Shown: positions 25,893 through 34,627 of the stretch, one piece after another
Layout: each line of letters starts with the position of its first letter
How positions within the stretch are numbered: position 1 is the first letter of the stretch
Assembly (NCBI GenBank): GCA_963708165.1
Contig: OY970187.1
Coordinates: 3,658,001 to 3,722,000 of the forward strand
DNA length: 64,000 bases
DNA from: Rubricoccus sp963708165
Lineage (GTDB): Bacteria; Bacteroidota; Rhodothermia; Rhodothermales; Rubricoccaceae
Direction: 5' to 3'
Notes under the pieces: model-generated
What the model saw: the letters and a program-made list of their open reading frames with translations, nothing else
Told to the model about the DNA's origin: nothing
Databases searched by the model: none
Made by a program: the position numbers and the translations under genes

Positions 25893-26188
25893 TATCCCTG
25901 CACCTCGGTCACGAGCTCGATCTCGCGCAGGACCGCCTGCACGCGAAAGCACTCCTCGAAGGAGCCCTCGAAGACCATGCTCTGGCCCGTCGTGTGAACG
26001 CGCCAGGCATGCTGCTCCGCCTCGGCCGCCGAGCAGTTCGTCGCGAGCACGAGTTGCACGATGACCTCCTCAAACGTGTGGTAGTCGTCGTCGAATAGCA
26101 CGACGCGCCACGGAGTGTCCAGCCGCGTTTCGGTGTCCTCTTCGACGAGAACCTCGGTATCGGTCTCCATCCAGATCATGTCACGCAA
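25892..26188 (-). CDS. clpS: ATP-dependent Clp protease adaptor ClpS
   Basis: 98 residues. Typical core: TPWRVVLFDDDYHTFEEVIVQLVLATNCSAAEAEQHAWRVHTTGQSMVFEGSFEECFRVQAVL, where the DDDYHTFE stretch carries the Asp/Asn and His residues that hold N-degron side chains and the second half contacts the ClpA/ClpC N domain. Delivers N-end-rule substrates to ClpAP/ClpCP. The acidic N-terminal tail (ETDTEVLVEEDTETR) is normal for the family. Its start overlaps the purS stop by 8 bp, so the two are co-translated. Confidence 0.92.
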   Translation of the reverse strand: MRDMIWMETDTEVLVEEDTETRLDTPWRVVLFDDDYHTFEEVIVQLVLATNCSAAEAEQHAWRVHTTGQSMVFEGSFEECFRVQAVLREIELVTEVQG

Positions 26189-26444
26189 CCGTCTCTAGCT
26201 CTTCGACGCGCTCCACCTCGAAATCCTCCATCACAGCGTTTGCCAGCAGCGTTTCACACGCCGTTGTAGCCACCTCGCGTGCCGCCTCTGGCGAGACCGC
26301 GTCGATGGTGAGGTCGAACCGCTTGCCGGTCCTCACGCTCTCGATGGACGATTGGCCCAGCGACGCCAGCGCCGACTGAATCGCCTTGCCCTGGGGGTCG
26401 AGAATGGAAGGCCGGAGCGTAACGTGAACGGTAGCGCGATACAT
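26181..26444 (-). CDS. purS: Phosphoribosylformylglycinamidine synthase subunit PurS
   Basis: 87 residues. MYRATVHVTLRPSILDPQGKAIQSALASLGQ is the PurS signature, with VRTGKRFDLTID following. The small subunit bridges PurL and PurQ in the ATP-dependent fourth step of purine synthesis. purQ and purL are not adjacent. Overlaps clpS by 8 bp, an unusual pairing. Confidence 0.93.
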   Translation of the reverse strand: MYRATVHVTLRPSILDPQGKAIQSALASLGQSSIESVRTGKRFDLTIDAVSPEAAREVATTACETLLANAVMEDFEVERVEELETVA

Positions 26445-26473
26445 CAGAAAAGCGTGAGGGGGTGCGCGAGAAA

Positions 26474-27304
26474 CTACGCCAGAGGCTCCTCGGCCACCGG
26501 CTCGGCGTCAGGGTCCACCGTCGCGACGCGGTAGACCCAGCCCAGCGTTTTGCCCAGACCGATCGCGAGGTAGACGAGCGCTGCAATGAGCAGCCCGATC
26601 TCCTGGAAGACGAGCGCCAGAAGCAGTGCGACGCCGAAGAGCAGGAAGCGTCCTCGGTATGTGCGCAGGTTGGCCGCCGATGGCTGCGGAAGCGCGGGAA
26701 AGCGTACCGGCGAGACCATCAGCGACGAGAGCACGATGACGAGCGTGATCAGAACCGAGATCTGAGGCCGCGCGAGCACGTCGAACCACTGCGCGTCGTA
26801 AAACGTGAGGATGAACACGACGACCGTTCCCGCCTGAGCCGGAATTGGCAGGCCGATAAACTCCGAAGACTTCTCCTCGGACGAGGCCAGCGTGTTGAAC
26901 TTCGCCAGCCTCACCGCGCCGAACAGCGCAGGCAGGCTCGCCAGAAGCGCGCCCCACAGCGGACCGAGTTGATTCAGCCCAAACTCGTACAGCAAAAAAC
27001 TCGGCGCGACGCCGAACGACACCACGTCCGAAAGGCTGTCCAGCTCGACACCAAAGTCGCTCGACACGCCTGCCAGGCGCGCCATGATGCCGTCGAACAG
27101 GTCAAAAAAGGCGCCCAGGACGACGAGCCACGCTGCGGCTTCAAGGTTGCCGTTCGAGGTCTGGATGATCGAGAAGAACCCCGCCAAGAGGTTCATCAGC
27201 GTGAAAAAGCTCGGCACCGCCGCGCGAGCTCTCTGCCTCTGGCGAGCGCCGCGGCCCGACCGGCGCGCGCGAATGATGGGACTGCGTACGCGTTTCTCGC
27301 TCAT
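26474..27304 (-). CDS. pssA: CDP-diacylglycerol-serine O-phosphatidyltransferase
   Basis: 276 residues from ATG 27304. The CDP-alcohol phosphatidyltransferase motif D-G-x2-A-R-x8-G-x3-D-x3-D is present as FDLFDGIMARLAGVSSDFGVELDSLSD (about residues 70-96). Seven to eight hydrophobic segments. Makes phosphatidylserine, precursor of phosphatidylethanolamine. The N terminus is strongly basic (RARRSGRGARQRQRARA). The frame is open further upstream but only through motif-rich non-conserved sequence. Confidence 0.92.
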   Translation of the reverse strand: MSEKRVRSPIIRARRSGRGARQRQRARAAVPSFFTLMNLLAGFFSIIQTSNGNLEAAAWLVVLGAFFDLFDGIMARLAGVSSDFGVELDSLSDVVSFGVAPSFLLYEFGLNQLGPLWGALLASLPALFGAVRLAKFNTLASSEEKSSEFIGLPIPAQAGTVVVFILTFYDAQWFDVLARPQISVLITLVIVLSSLMVSPVRFPALPQPSAANLRTYRGRFLLFGVALLLALVFQEIGLLIAALVYLAIGLGKTLGWVYRVATVDPDAEPVAEEPLA

Positions 27305-27613
27305 CGTCCGGCGAGGCTGGCCTCTGGCGCCAGAGGCGCGGCGGAGGGGGCGCGGAGGGTAGCGAGAGGCACGGGCGGCGGAAGAGGGTTCGGGGCGTAG
27401 ACACGCGCGGCGCCCCAGCGTTCCACGCCACAGGCAGGCGTCTTCTTGGAGAGAGCGTGAGCGACCACGCGGCCTCTGGCGCCAGAGGCACCGCATCTTC
27501 CAACGGACGCCTACGGCACTCTGCCTCCAGCACGGGGCACGCCGGTACTTTTCCGCAGGCCGCGGCGACGGCTATGCCCTAACGATTCGCCTCCGCGAAC
27601 ACGACCTGCCTGA
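27305..27613. other. 309-bp divergent spacer with two palindromes
   Basis: Lies between pssA (minus) and the UvrA-like gene (plus). Contains 18-bp GCCTCTGGCGCCAGAGGC palindromes near 27320 and 27473 and no recognisable gene. It must hold promoters for both genes but no clear -35/-10 or -33/-7 element stands out. Confidence 0.6.
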
Positions 27614-30164
27614 ATGCCTCCGCCACGCGCCACGACGACTGCTCTCAACGACTCCGGTTTTGTGCGCGTTCGCGGTGCGCGCGAGAACAACCTCAAGGAC
27701 CTCTCGGTGGACGTGCCGCGAGACGCGCTGGTCGTGTTTACCGGAGTCTCCGGTTCGGGCAAATCCTCGCTCGCCTTCGGGACGCTCTACGCCGAGGCGC
27801 AGCGCCGCTACCTGGAATCCGTCTCGCCCTACGCGCGCCGCCTGTTTCACCAGGTCGGCGCGCCCGCCGTGGACGCGATCGAAGGCTTGCCTCCCGCTGT
27901 CGCACTCCAGCAGCAACGCGGCACACCGACCGCCCGCTCGTCGGTGGGCAGCGTGACCACGCTGTCGAGCCTTGTGCGGATGCTGTACTCGCGTGCTGGC
28001 ACGTACCCGCCGGGACAGAGCATCGTCTACGCCGAGGGATTTTCGCCCAACACGCCCGAGGGCGCCTGCCCCCAGTGCCACGGTCAGGGTCGGGTGTACA
28101 CCGTGACGGAGGCGTCGATGGTGCCCGATCCGTCGCTCACGATCCGCGAGCGGGCCGTCGCGGCGTGGCCACAGGCCTGGGCCGGGCACAACCAGCGCGA
28201 CATTCTGGTCACGCGAGGCATCGACGTGGACATTCCGTGGCGCGATCTGCCCCAGGAAACTCGCGACTGGATTCTGTTCACGGACGAGCAACCCGTAGAG
28301 CCCGTCTACCGAAGCCTGAGCCCGCAGCAAACGCAAGAGGCCATCGCGAACGGGCTCGCTCCTAATTACAAGGGCACGTTTACGAGCGCGCGCCGCTACG
28401 TGCTGCACACGTTCGGCACCTCGAAAAGCGCGACCATGCGGCAGCGGGCGCAGACGTACATGGTAGACGAACCGTGCCCGGCGTGTCAGGGCAAGAGGCT
28501 GCGCCCCGAGGCCCTCGCCGTGAGGTTCGCCGAGCGCGACATCACCGAGTTCTCGCGCCTCTCGTTGCGCGACGTGTCGGCGCTTCTGGCGCCCTACGCC
28601 AGAGGCGACGAGGCTGGTCACGAGGCGTTTGCATCGCTGCACCCCGAGCAGGCGCTCGCGCGCCAGAGGCTGGCCGAGGATCTGGTCGCGCGGCTGAAGG
28701 TGCTTGCTCGACCTGGGACTGGGCTACCTCGCGCTGGAGCGCTCCACGCCGACGCTCTCGCCCGGCGAACTGCAGCGGTTGCGGCTGGCCACGCAACTGT
28801 ACTCCAATCTCTTCGGCGTGGTCTACGTGCTGGACGAGCCCTCGGCGGGCCTGCACCCGGCCGATACCGAGGCGCTTCTGGCGGCGCTGGACGGCCTGAA
28901 AGCGGCAGGCAACTCGCTGTTCGTCGTCGAGCACGACCTGGACATCGTGCGCCGCGCCGACTGGATTGTGGACGTGGGGCCGGGCGCGGGCGAGCACGGC
29001 GGCGAGATCCTCTACAGCGGCCCGCCAGAGGCCCTGCGCGGCGTGGAGCCCTCGAAGACGGCCGCGTACCTGTTCGGGACCGAGCCTCTGGCGCCACATG
29101 CACTGCGCACGCCCTCGGGATGGCTGGAACTGAGCGGCGCGACGCGCCACAACCTCCGAGACCTAACGGCCCGGTTTCCTCTCGGCGTTCTGACCTCGGT
29201 GACCGGCGTCTCGGGCTCGGGCAAGTCGACGCTCGTGAGCCAGGTGCTGGCCGAAACGCTCGCGGTCCATCTCGGGCGGGCCTCTGGCGAGATGGAGGAG
29301 TCGCCAGAGGCAAACACGCCAGAGGCCTCTGGCGCCACGGCGCGGCTGGGCGGCGATGTAGACTCGCTCTCGCGGCTGGTGCAGGTCGACCAGAAGCCCA
29401 TCGGGCGCACGCCACGGAGCAACCTCGCGACATACACCGGCCTGTTCGATCACGTCCGCAAGCGCTTCGCCGCGACGCCTCTGGCGCGGGAGCGGAGATA
29501 CAAGCCCGGCCGGTTCTCGTTCAACGTGAAAGGCGGCCGGTGCGAGCACTGCCAGGGCGAAGGCTGGGTCACGGTCGAGTTGCTGTTCCTGCCCAGCGTC
29601 TACGCGCCGTGCCCAGTCTGCCACGGCGCGCGCTACAACGCGGAAACGCTGGAGGTCGAGTACCGAGAGCGCACCATCGCCGAGGTGCTGGGCATGACCG
29701 TCGACGAGGCCTGGGAGTTTTTCAAGGACGAGACCGCGGTGTTTCGCAGTCTGGATACGCTGCGCGAGGTCGGCCTGGGCTACCTGCGACTGGGGCAGCC
29801 TGCGACCGAGCTTTCGGGCGGCGAGGCGCAGCGCGTCAAGCTGGCGAGCGAGTTGCAGCGGTCCGGCCGCGGCCGCACGCTCTACATCCTGGACGAGCCC
29901 ACGACGGGACTGCACCCGGCCGACGTGGAGCGACTCGTCGGCCACCTCGCCCGGCTGGTCGAGGCAGGGCACACGGTGATCGCGGTCGAGCACGACATGC
30001 AGCTCGTCGGGCGCAGCGATTGGGTGATCGACATCGGACCCGGCGCGGGCGACGACGGCGGCGAGATTGTGGCGCAGGGCACGCCAGAGGCGGTAGCGCG
30101 GGCTGCGGACAGCAAAACGGCGCCCTACCTCGCGCGAGCGTTGGAGAGCGCCTCTGGCGCCTGA
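27614..30164 (+). pseudogene. UvrA-like ABC ATPase lacking the UvrB-binding domain, with a +1 frameshift
   Basis: Two-frame gene, 2551 bp = 850 codons + 1. Frame 1: Walker A VFTGVSGSGKSSLAF, ESVSPYARRLF, zinc knuckle CPQCHGQGRV and DEPCPACQGKRL. Frame 2: LSPGELQRLRLA signature, VLDEPSAGLHP, second Walker A TGVSGSGKSTL, zinc finger CEHCQGEGWV/CPVCHG, LSGGEAQRVKL and LDEPTTGLHPADV. The break is at frame-0 GTG CTT GCT (28701-28706), where one extra T destroys Lys-Val-Leu-Leu-Asp-Leu. The stretch after LYSRAG goes directly to the zinc region, so the UvrB-binding domain of true UvrA is absent, as in UvrA2-type paralogues linked to drug resistance or damage tolerance. Sequence error, decay or real frameshifting are possible. 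Confidence 0.85.
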
Positions 30165-30181
30165 GCCCCGCCAGAGCCTCC

Positions 30182-30269
30182 GTCCGCCAGAAGCCTCGTC
30201 CGCCAGAAGCCTCGTCCGCCAGAAGCCTCGTCCGCCAGAAGCTTCCGAACCCCGCCGAAGCTTCTGGCG
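30182..30269. repeat. Tandem 4 x 16 bp of the CGCCAGAAGC variant, ending in a hairpin
   Basis: Unit GTCCGCCAGAAGCCTC at 30182-30197, 30198-30213 and 30214-30229, a diverged fourth unit at 30230-30245 and a weaker one before 30182. The last unit forms a perfect 13-bp stem: CGCCAGAAGCTTC (30233-30245) with GAAGCTTCTGGCG (30257-30269), loop of 11 nt. It stands 17 bp after the UvrA-like stop and may end its transcript, though no T tract follows. Confidence 0.85.
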
Positions 30270-30321
30270 TGTGCCACGGGATCTCTCACCTCCCGCCAGA
30301 GGCCACCCAGCACTCCGACTC

Positions 30322-30627
30322 ATGGCAGACCCTCAGCCCCGAAACCCGCTCCACGGCGTCACGCTCAAACGCATCGTCACCGAACTGGTGGAGTACTTCG
30401 GGTGGAAAGACCTCGGCAAGCAGATCCAGATTCGCAGCTTCACGCACGACCCCAGCATCACATCGAGCCTGAAGTTTTTGCGCAAGACGCCGTGGGCGCG
30501 CGAGAAAGTCGAGAGCCTGTATCTGTTCATGCTCCGCGAGCAGGCGCGCCGTTGGAAGACTGACGCACCTTCTGCCACACCCACGCCTCTGGCAGAGGAT
30601 GCGGAGCCGGACGCCTCTCGCGAGTAG
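30322..30627 (+). CDS. VF530/DUF2132-family DNA-binding-like protein
   Basis: 101 residues from ATG 30322. Family core NPLHGVTLKRIVTELVEYFGWKDLGKQIQIRSFTHDPSITSSLKFLRKTPWAREKVESLYL is nearly full length and strongly conserved; the tail (after ~80) is a variable Pro/Glu/Ala stretch. Family members are small helical proteins of unknown function with a proposed nucleic-acid role. Single gene between the UvrA-like gene and a lipoprotein gene. Confidence 0.88.
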   Translation: MADPQPRNPLHGVTLKRIVTELVEYFGWKDLGKQIQIRSFTHDPSITSSLKFLRKTPWAREKVESLYLFMLREQARRWKTDAPSATPTPLAEDAEPDASRE

Positions 30628-30727
30628 CGGCACGAGGCGCGACGAGACCTGCCTCTGGCGCGCGTCGCATCGCGGCCGGATTGCGCCAGAGGCCGGTGCG
30701 ATCTTGCAGCCCCTCCCCTGCCTTGCC

Positions 30728-31489
30728 ATGCGCCTTCTCGCTCTCGCCTTTGCGCTCGCCGTCACCGGCTGCGCGACGCCTTCCACACCCACCGCCGAGA
30801 CCGCCGCGGACTCGCTCGCGATGGACATGATCGCCGCCAGCGGCGGATGGGACGCGTGGAGCGACCTGCACGAACTGCGCTTCGACTGGGCCTTCGAGCG
30901 CGACTCGGTCGAGGTGTTCAAGGCGCGCCACCTCTGGGACCGCCACGGCGAGCGCGCGCGCGTCGAGTGGGGCGTTGGTGGAGACTCGATGGCCGTCGTG
31001 ATTCTGGACCTCGCGGCGTCCGCGCTCGGGACGGCCTCTGGCGAGGCGTGGATCAACGGCGAGGTGTCGCCGCCGGGAGACAGCCTGCTCGCCGACGGCT
31101 ACTCGCGCTTTATCAACGACACCTACTGGCTGCTCGCGCCGCTCAAGGTCATGGACCCCGGCGTGACTCGCACGCTCGCGCCCGATTCCGCCCGAGCCGG
31201 CGAGCGCGTGCTGGCGCTGAGCTTTGGCGAGGTGGGCCTCACGCCCGGCGACCGCTACTGGCTCCGCGCCGACGCCGAGGGCCGCATGACGGGCTGGACC
31301 TACGTGCTCGAAGGCGACACCAACGTGACGACGTGGGACTGGGGCGCGCCGCAGACGCTCGCGTCAGAAAGCGGCACACTCACCTTCCGCACGCGAAAAA
31401 CCAAGCCCGACGGCTCTGCCATCGTCACGCGGATCGCAGGCGACGTGCCCGCGACGGCCTGGACCTCCCCTCTCCCCGTTCTCCAATGA
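30728..31489 (+). CDS. Predicted lipoprotein of unknown function
   Basis: 253 residues from ATG 30728, after leader cagcccctcccctgccttgcc. Signal peptide MRLLALAFALAVTGC with lipobox Val-Thr-Gly-Cys (Cys15). The rest looks like alternating beta strands (LHELRFDWAFERD, ARVEWGVGGDSMAVVILD, YWLRADAEGRMTGWTYVLEG, LTFRTRKTK), a pattern like LolA/LolB-type or similar lipid-binding folds, but I cannot assign a family. The first residues after the Cys (SLAMDMIAASGGWDAWSDLHELRFDW) resemble proteins that monitor outer-membrane lipid. Its stop overlaps the next start (ATGA). Confidence 0.78.
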   Translation: MRLLALAFALAVTGCATPSTPTAETAADSLAMDMIAASGGWDAWSDLHELRFDWAFERDSVEVFKARHLWDRHGERARVEWGVGGDSMAVVILDLAASALGTASGEAWINGEVSPPGDSLLADGYSRFINDTYWLLAPLKVMDPGVTRTLAPDSARAGERVLALSFGEVGLTPGDRYWLRADAEGRMTGWTYVLEGDTNVTTWDWGAPQTLASESGTLTFRTRKTKPDGSAIVTRIAGDVPATAWTSPLPVLQ

Positions 31490-31836
31490 GCCGCGCCCTT
31501 TTTCTCGCGACGCCCCTGCCCGCGCCTCTGGCGGAGGACGGCCGCGCCACCATCGACCTGCTCCGCAGCGCCGCGCCAGAGGCCGAGAAGGCCGCGCGCG
31601 CCTTCGCGTTTATCCACGCGAGCGTGGAGCACTCGATGGACCACCACTTCGCCCAGCCTCTGGCGGAGCTGGGCGTCGGCGCGATCACGCGCAAGACGCT
31701 CGGCGTGGCGCTCGGACTCGCGGTGAGCGGTATGAAGCGGCCCATGCGCAAGATCCTCGACGGCATGGACGCGGCGCAGCTCGCGGGCGTGGCAGACGCC
31801 ATCGAAGAACGCCTCTACCCCGACCCGCACGGCTGA
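31486..31836 (+). CDS. Hypothetical protein
   Basis: 116 residues, translationally coupled (ATGA) to the lipoprotein gene. Predicted helical and soluble. No family recognised; contains HASVEHSMDHHFAQPLAELGVGAITRKTLGVALGLAVSGMKRPMRKILDGMD in consecutive pieces. Several Pro-Leu-Ala and Pro-Glu-Ala triplets come from iterated 10-mers. The next gene converges with only an 18-bp palindrome between the stops. Confidence 0.68.
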   Translation: MSRALFLATPLPAPLAEDGRATIDLLRSAAPEAEKAARAFAFIHASVEHSMDHHFAQPLAELGVGAITRKTLGVALGLAVSGMKRPMRKILDGMDAAQLAGVADAIEERLYPDPHG

Positions 31837-31854
31837 CGCCAGAGGCCTCTGGCG
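31837..31854. repeat. Type-2 palindrome that is the entire spacer between two stop codons
   Basis: CGCCAGAGGCCTCTGGCG starts on the base after the TGA of the hypothetical gene (31834-31836) and ends on the base before the TAG of the M28 peptidase gene on the other strand (31855-31857). The spacer is exactly one palindrome, no more and no less. Confidence 0.95.
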
Positions 31855-32871
31855 CTAGAGGCCCGGCTTTAAAAGGCGCTCGGCTTCGAGCCCCCAGAGG
31901 ACTTCGACGAGCGTGCGGCCGACCTGCGCCAGCGACTCGGCCGAGAGCCGGTCCATCGTGTCCGCGGTCGTGTGCCAGGTGTCGGGAAACGGCGTCTGGA
32001 TGAGGTCGATCATCGGAATCCCGCGCTGCAGAAACGCGATGTGGTCGTCGTAGATCGGCGCGCCGGTTTCGGGCGCGAACGCCGTGGCGCCCACGCGCTC
32101 GGCCGCGCTCCACACCATCGCGACGATCTCTGGCGCGGCCTGCATCGAGTAGCCCTCTTTCGGGATGCGCAGGTCGCGGTCGCCGACCATATCGAGCAAA
32201 ATGCCATAGGCGGGCCGGTACGTGGGGTTTTGCGACGCGAAGGCCTCGGAGCCGATGGCGTACGGCACCGCCGCCGAGTCCTCGCCAAATCCCGGCTCGC
32301 CCATGTCTTCGAGGTCGAAGAAGACGAGGTCCACGCCGACGGGCGCGGGGGACTCCGCCAGAAGCCGGGCCATTTCGAGCAGCACGGCCACGCCAGAGGC
32401 GCCGTCGTTGGCGCCGGGAACGGGCAGCGCGCGCTTGGCCGGGTCCGGGTCGTTGTCCGCGATGGCGCGGGTATCCCAGTGCGCCGCCAGAAGCACACGG
32501 CGCGATGCGGTCGTGTCGAACGAGGCGAAGATGTTGGTGCCGTCGATCGTACGGCCGGGCTCGCGCGGGTGCGGGACCGAGACGGGCAGCTCGGCCACGC
32601 GTGCGCCTCTGGCGCGAAGCTCGGCCACGATCCACGCGCGCGTCGAGTCGTGCGCGGGCGTGCCGGGGATGCGCGGGCCGAAGGCGACCTGACGGGCGGC
32701 GAGCGCGAGCGCGCGGTCGCCATCGAAAGCGGGCCGAGGAGCCTCTGGCGCCAGAGGCTCGGAACGGGTCAGAGCGATCACGAGCACGATGGCGACGAGC
32801 AGGCCGACGGCGCCGGTAATGAGGAGCGTGCGCGTGGACGGGCCGCGGGCCTCTGGCGGGGCCGTGCTCAC
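31855..32871 (-). CDS. M28-family zinc peptidase / glutaminyl cyclase-like
   Basis: 338 residues. N-terminal membrane anchor (TRTLLITGAVGLLVAIVLVIALT, about 14-36), catalytic domain outside. Metal and catalytic residues: VLLAAHWDTRAIADND (His, Asp), PGANDGASGVAVLLE (Asp), FFDLEDMGEPGF (Glu-Asp) and the terminal His in FPDTWHTTADTMD. The overall pattern, including WDTR and DLED.GE, is that of bacterial/plant-animal type glutaminyl-peptide cyclotransferases and related M28 peptidases. It overlaps the upstream aminotransferase stop by 4 bp. Confidence 0.9.
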   Translation of the reverse strand: MSTAPPEARGPSTRTLLITGAVGLLVAIVLVIALTRSEPLAPEAPRPAFDGDRALALAARQVAFGPRIPGTPAHDSTRAWIVAELRARGARVAELPVSVPHPREPGRTIDGTNIFASFDTTASRRVLLAAHWDTRAIADNDPDPAKRALPVPGANDGASGVAVLLEMARLLAESPAPVGVDLVFFDLEDMGEPGFGEDSAAVPYAIGSEAFASQNPTYRPAYGILLDMVGDRDLRIPKEGYSMQAAPEIVAMVWSAAERVGATAFAPETGAPIYDDHIAFLQRGIPMIDLIQTPFPDTWHTTADTMDRLSAESLAQVGRTLVEVLWGLEAERLLKPGL

Positions 32872-34568
32872 GAGGCGAGGGCGAAGAACTGGAGATCCGC
32901 GAGGTCGCCGTCAAGCGGCCGTCGCAGGTCGATGCGCCCATGTCGTCGGCGAGACGCGCGCGCGAACGCGAGCGCCTCGGCGTAGCGCACGCGGCGTGCC
33001 TCTGGCGTCAGAGGCCGCGCCTGTTGAGGCCGCGGCGCGAGCAGAGCGTCCATGCCAAACGCCAGAGGCGCCGAGCGGCCTTCGCGGTGCGTCCAACCGC
33101 CCGAGTTCACGTCGAAGGTGTAGAGTGGAAGGAAGCGGCTGCCGACCTGCGCCAGAAAGCGTACGGCGTCGATGAGGTAGTCGACCTCGGCGTCGTCCAT
33201 CGTGTAATGGAAGCCGATGCGTGCCCAGCCGGGCTTGAGGCCGTGGATGCCGTCCAGCGCGCAGCTTCGGAAGCGCTCGGTCGTGGCGTCGTCGATGCCG
33301 AGGAGTTGGTGGCCGTACGGCCCGGCGCACGAGCAGCCCGCGCGGCTCTGAATGCCGAACAGATCGTCCAGCAACACGGTCACAAACCGCGGGTGCAGAA
33401 TCGCGCCAGAGGCGTCCGTGATGTTGAACGAAACGATGCCGAGGCGCACGTCCGGATCGTCCGGGCCGAGGATCTGGATGCCGTCGATCTCGCGCCACAA
33501 CGCGAGCGCGCGGCTGGCGGCAGCGTGCTCGCGGGCGTGGATGGCGTCCACGCCGATGGCGTGCTTGACCTCCATCGCGTAGGCTGCGCGGAGTGTTTGG
33601 AAAAAGCCGGGCGTCCCGGCGGTCTCGCGGGCTTCGATGTCCGGCGAAAAGTCGTGGCCGCGGTCGGTGACATACACCACCGTTCCGCCACCGCCGACGC
33701 TCGGCGCGAGGTCGGAGCGGTAGAGCGACTCGTCGAAGACCAGAAGCCCGCAGGAGCCCGGGCCTCCCAGATACTTGTGCGGCGAGAGAAACACGGCGTC
33801 CAAGCGCGCCTCGCGGTCGCCAGAGGCTTGCATGTCGATTTGCACGTACGGTCCCGCGGCGGCGTAGTCGAACAGCGCGAGCGCGCCGTGGCGGTGCAGC
33901 GTACGCGCGATTTGGTGGACGGGCGCGACGACGCCGGTCACGTTCGAGGCGGCGGAGAACGAGCCGATCTTGCGACGCCCCTCCCACTGCGGATCGTTCA
34001 AGGCCGTCTCCAGATCATCCAGGCATACCTGCCCGTCGCAGTCCAGCGCGACCTCCACGACGGTGCACAGCGCCTCGCGCCACGTGACCTCGTTGGAGTG
34101 GTGCTCGTACGGCCCGACGAACACGACCGGGCCTCTGGCGCGGAGGTCTCGCGCGAGGTCTGCGGCGCCGTCCGGGCCTCTGGCGTCGGCCAGGCGCGAG
34201 GTGAGGTCGTCTAGCGTAGCCGGCGGGATTGCGATGCCGAGGATCTCCTGGAGCTTGTGGATCGCGGCAGTCGAGCCGTTGCCGCAACAGACGACTTTGC
34301 CGGCCGGGCCTGCGCCGACGCAGCGCTTGATGGCGCGCTCGGCTTCGTGGAGCAGGTGCGTGGCCGTGCGGCCCGTCGTGCTGTCCTCGGTGTGCGCGTT
34401 GGCGTAGAGGACCGCGACCTCGCGCAGGTGGTCCTCGATCATGCCCAGCTGGCGGCCGCTGGCGGTAAAGTCTGCGTAGACCATCCGGCGCTCTCCGAAG
34501 GGCGTCTGAATGGGCGCGTCGATGCCGAGCGTGTCGGCGCGGAGTGCCTCGGGAGTCAGGGTCTGCAT
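32868..34568 (-). CDS. Class V PLP aminotransferase (cysteine desulfurase/selenocysteine lyase-like)
   Basis: 566 residues from ATG 34568. MVYADFTASGRQLGMIEDHLRE, NAHTEDSTTGRTATHLLHEAE, VVCCGNGSTAAIHKLQE, FVGPYEHHSNEVTWRE and ALFDYAAAGPYVQID give the fold; PLP-Lys is in FLSPHKYLGGPGSCGLLV. The family also contains isopenicillin-N epimerase-like enzymes. It is ~150 residues longer than SufS/IscS, with a C-terminal extension (after about 440) that includes FHYTMDDAEVDYLIDAVRFLA and a tail GRIDLRRPLDGDLADLQFFA. Substrate not readable; no suf cluster is adjacent. Contains an IQSRAGCSCAGPYGH loop, with the Cys where desulfurases carry theirs. Confidence 0.85.
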   Translation of the reverse strand: MQTLTPEALRADTLGIDAPIQTPFGERRMVYADFTASGRQLGMIEDHLREVAVLYANAHTEDSTTGRTATHLLHEAERAIKRCVGAGPAGKVVCCGNGSTAAIHKLQEILGIAIPPATLDDLTSRLADARGPDGAADLARDLRARGPVVFVGPYEHHSNEVTWREALCTVVEVALDCDGQVCLDDLETALNDPQWEGRRKIGSFSAASNVTGVVAPVHQIARTLHRHGALALFDYAAAGPYVQIDMQASGDREARLDAVFLSPHKYLGGPGSCGLLVFDESLYRSDLAPSVGGGGTVVYVTDRGHDFSPDIEARETAGTPGFFQTLRAAYAMEVKHAIGVDAIHAREHAAASRALALWREIDGIQILGPDDPDVRLGIVSFNITDASGAILHPRFVTVLLDDLFGIQSRAGCSCAGPYGHQLLGIDDATTERFRSCALDGIHGLKPGWARIGFHYTMDDAEVDYLIDAVRFLAQVGSRFLPLYTFDVNSGGWTHREGRSAPLAFGMDALLAPRPQQARPLTPEARRVRYAEALAFARASRRRHGRIDLRRPLDGDLADLQFFALAS

Positions 34569-34627
34569 TGCCGTGTGGGGTCGCCAGAGGCGCAATCTAC
34601 GGCCCGCGCGCACATGTACGGAGCGCT

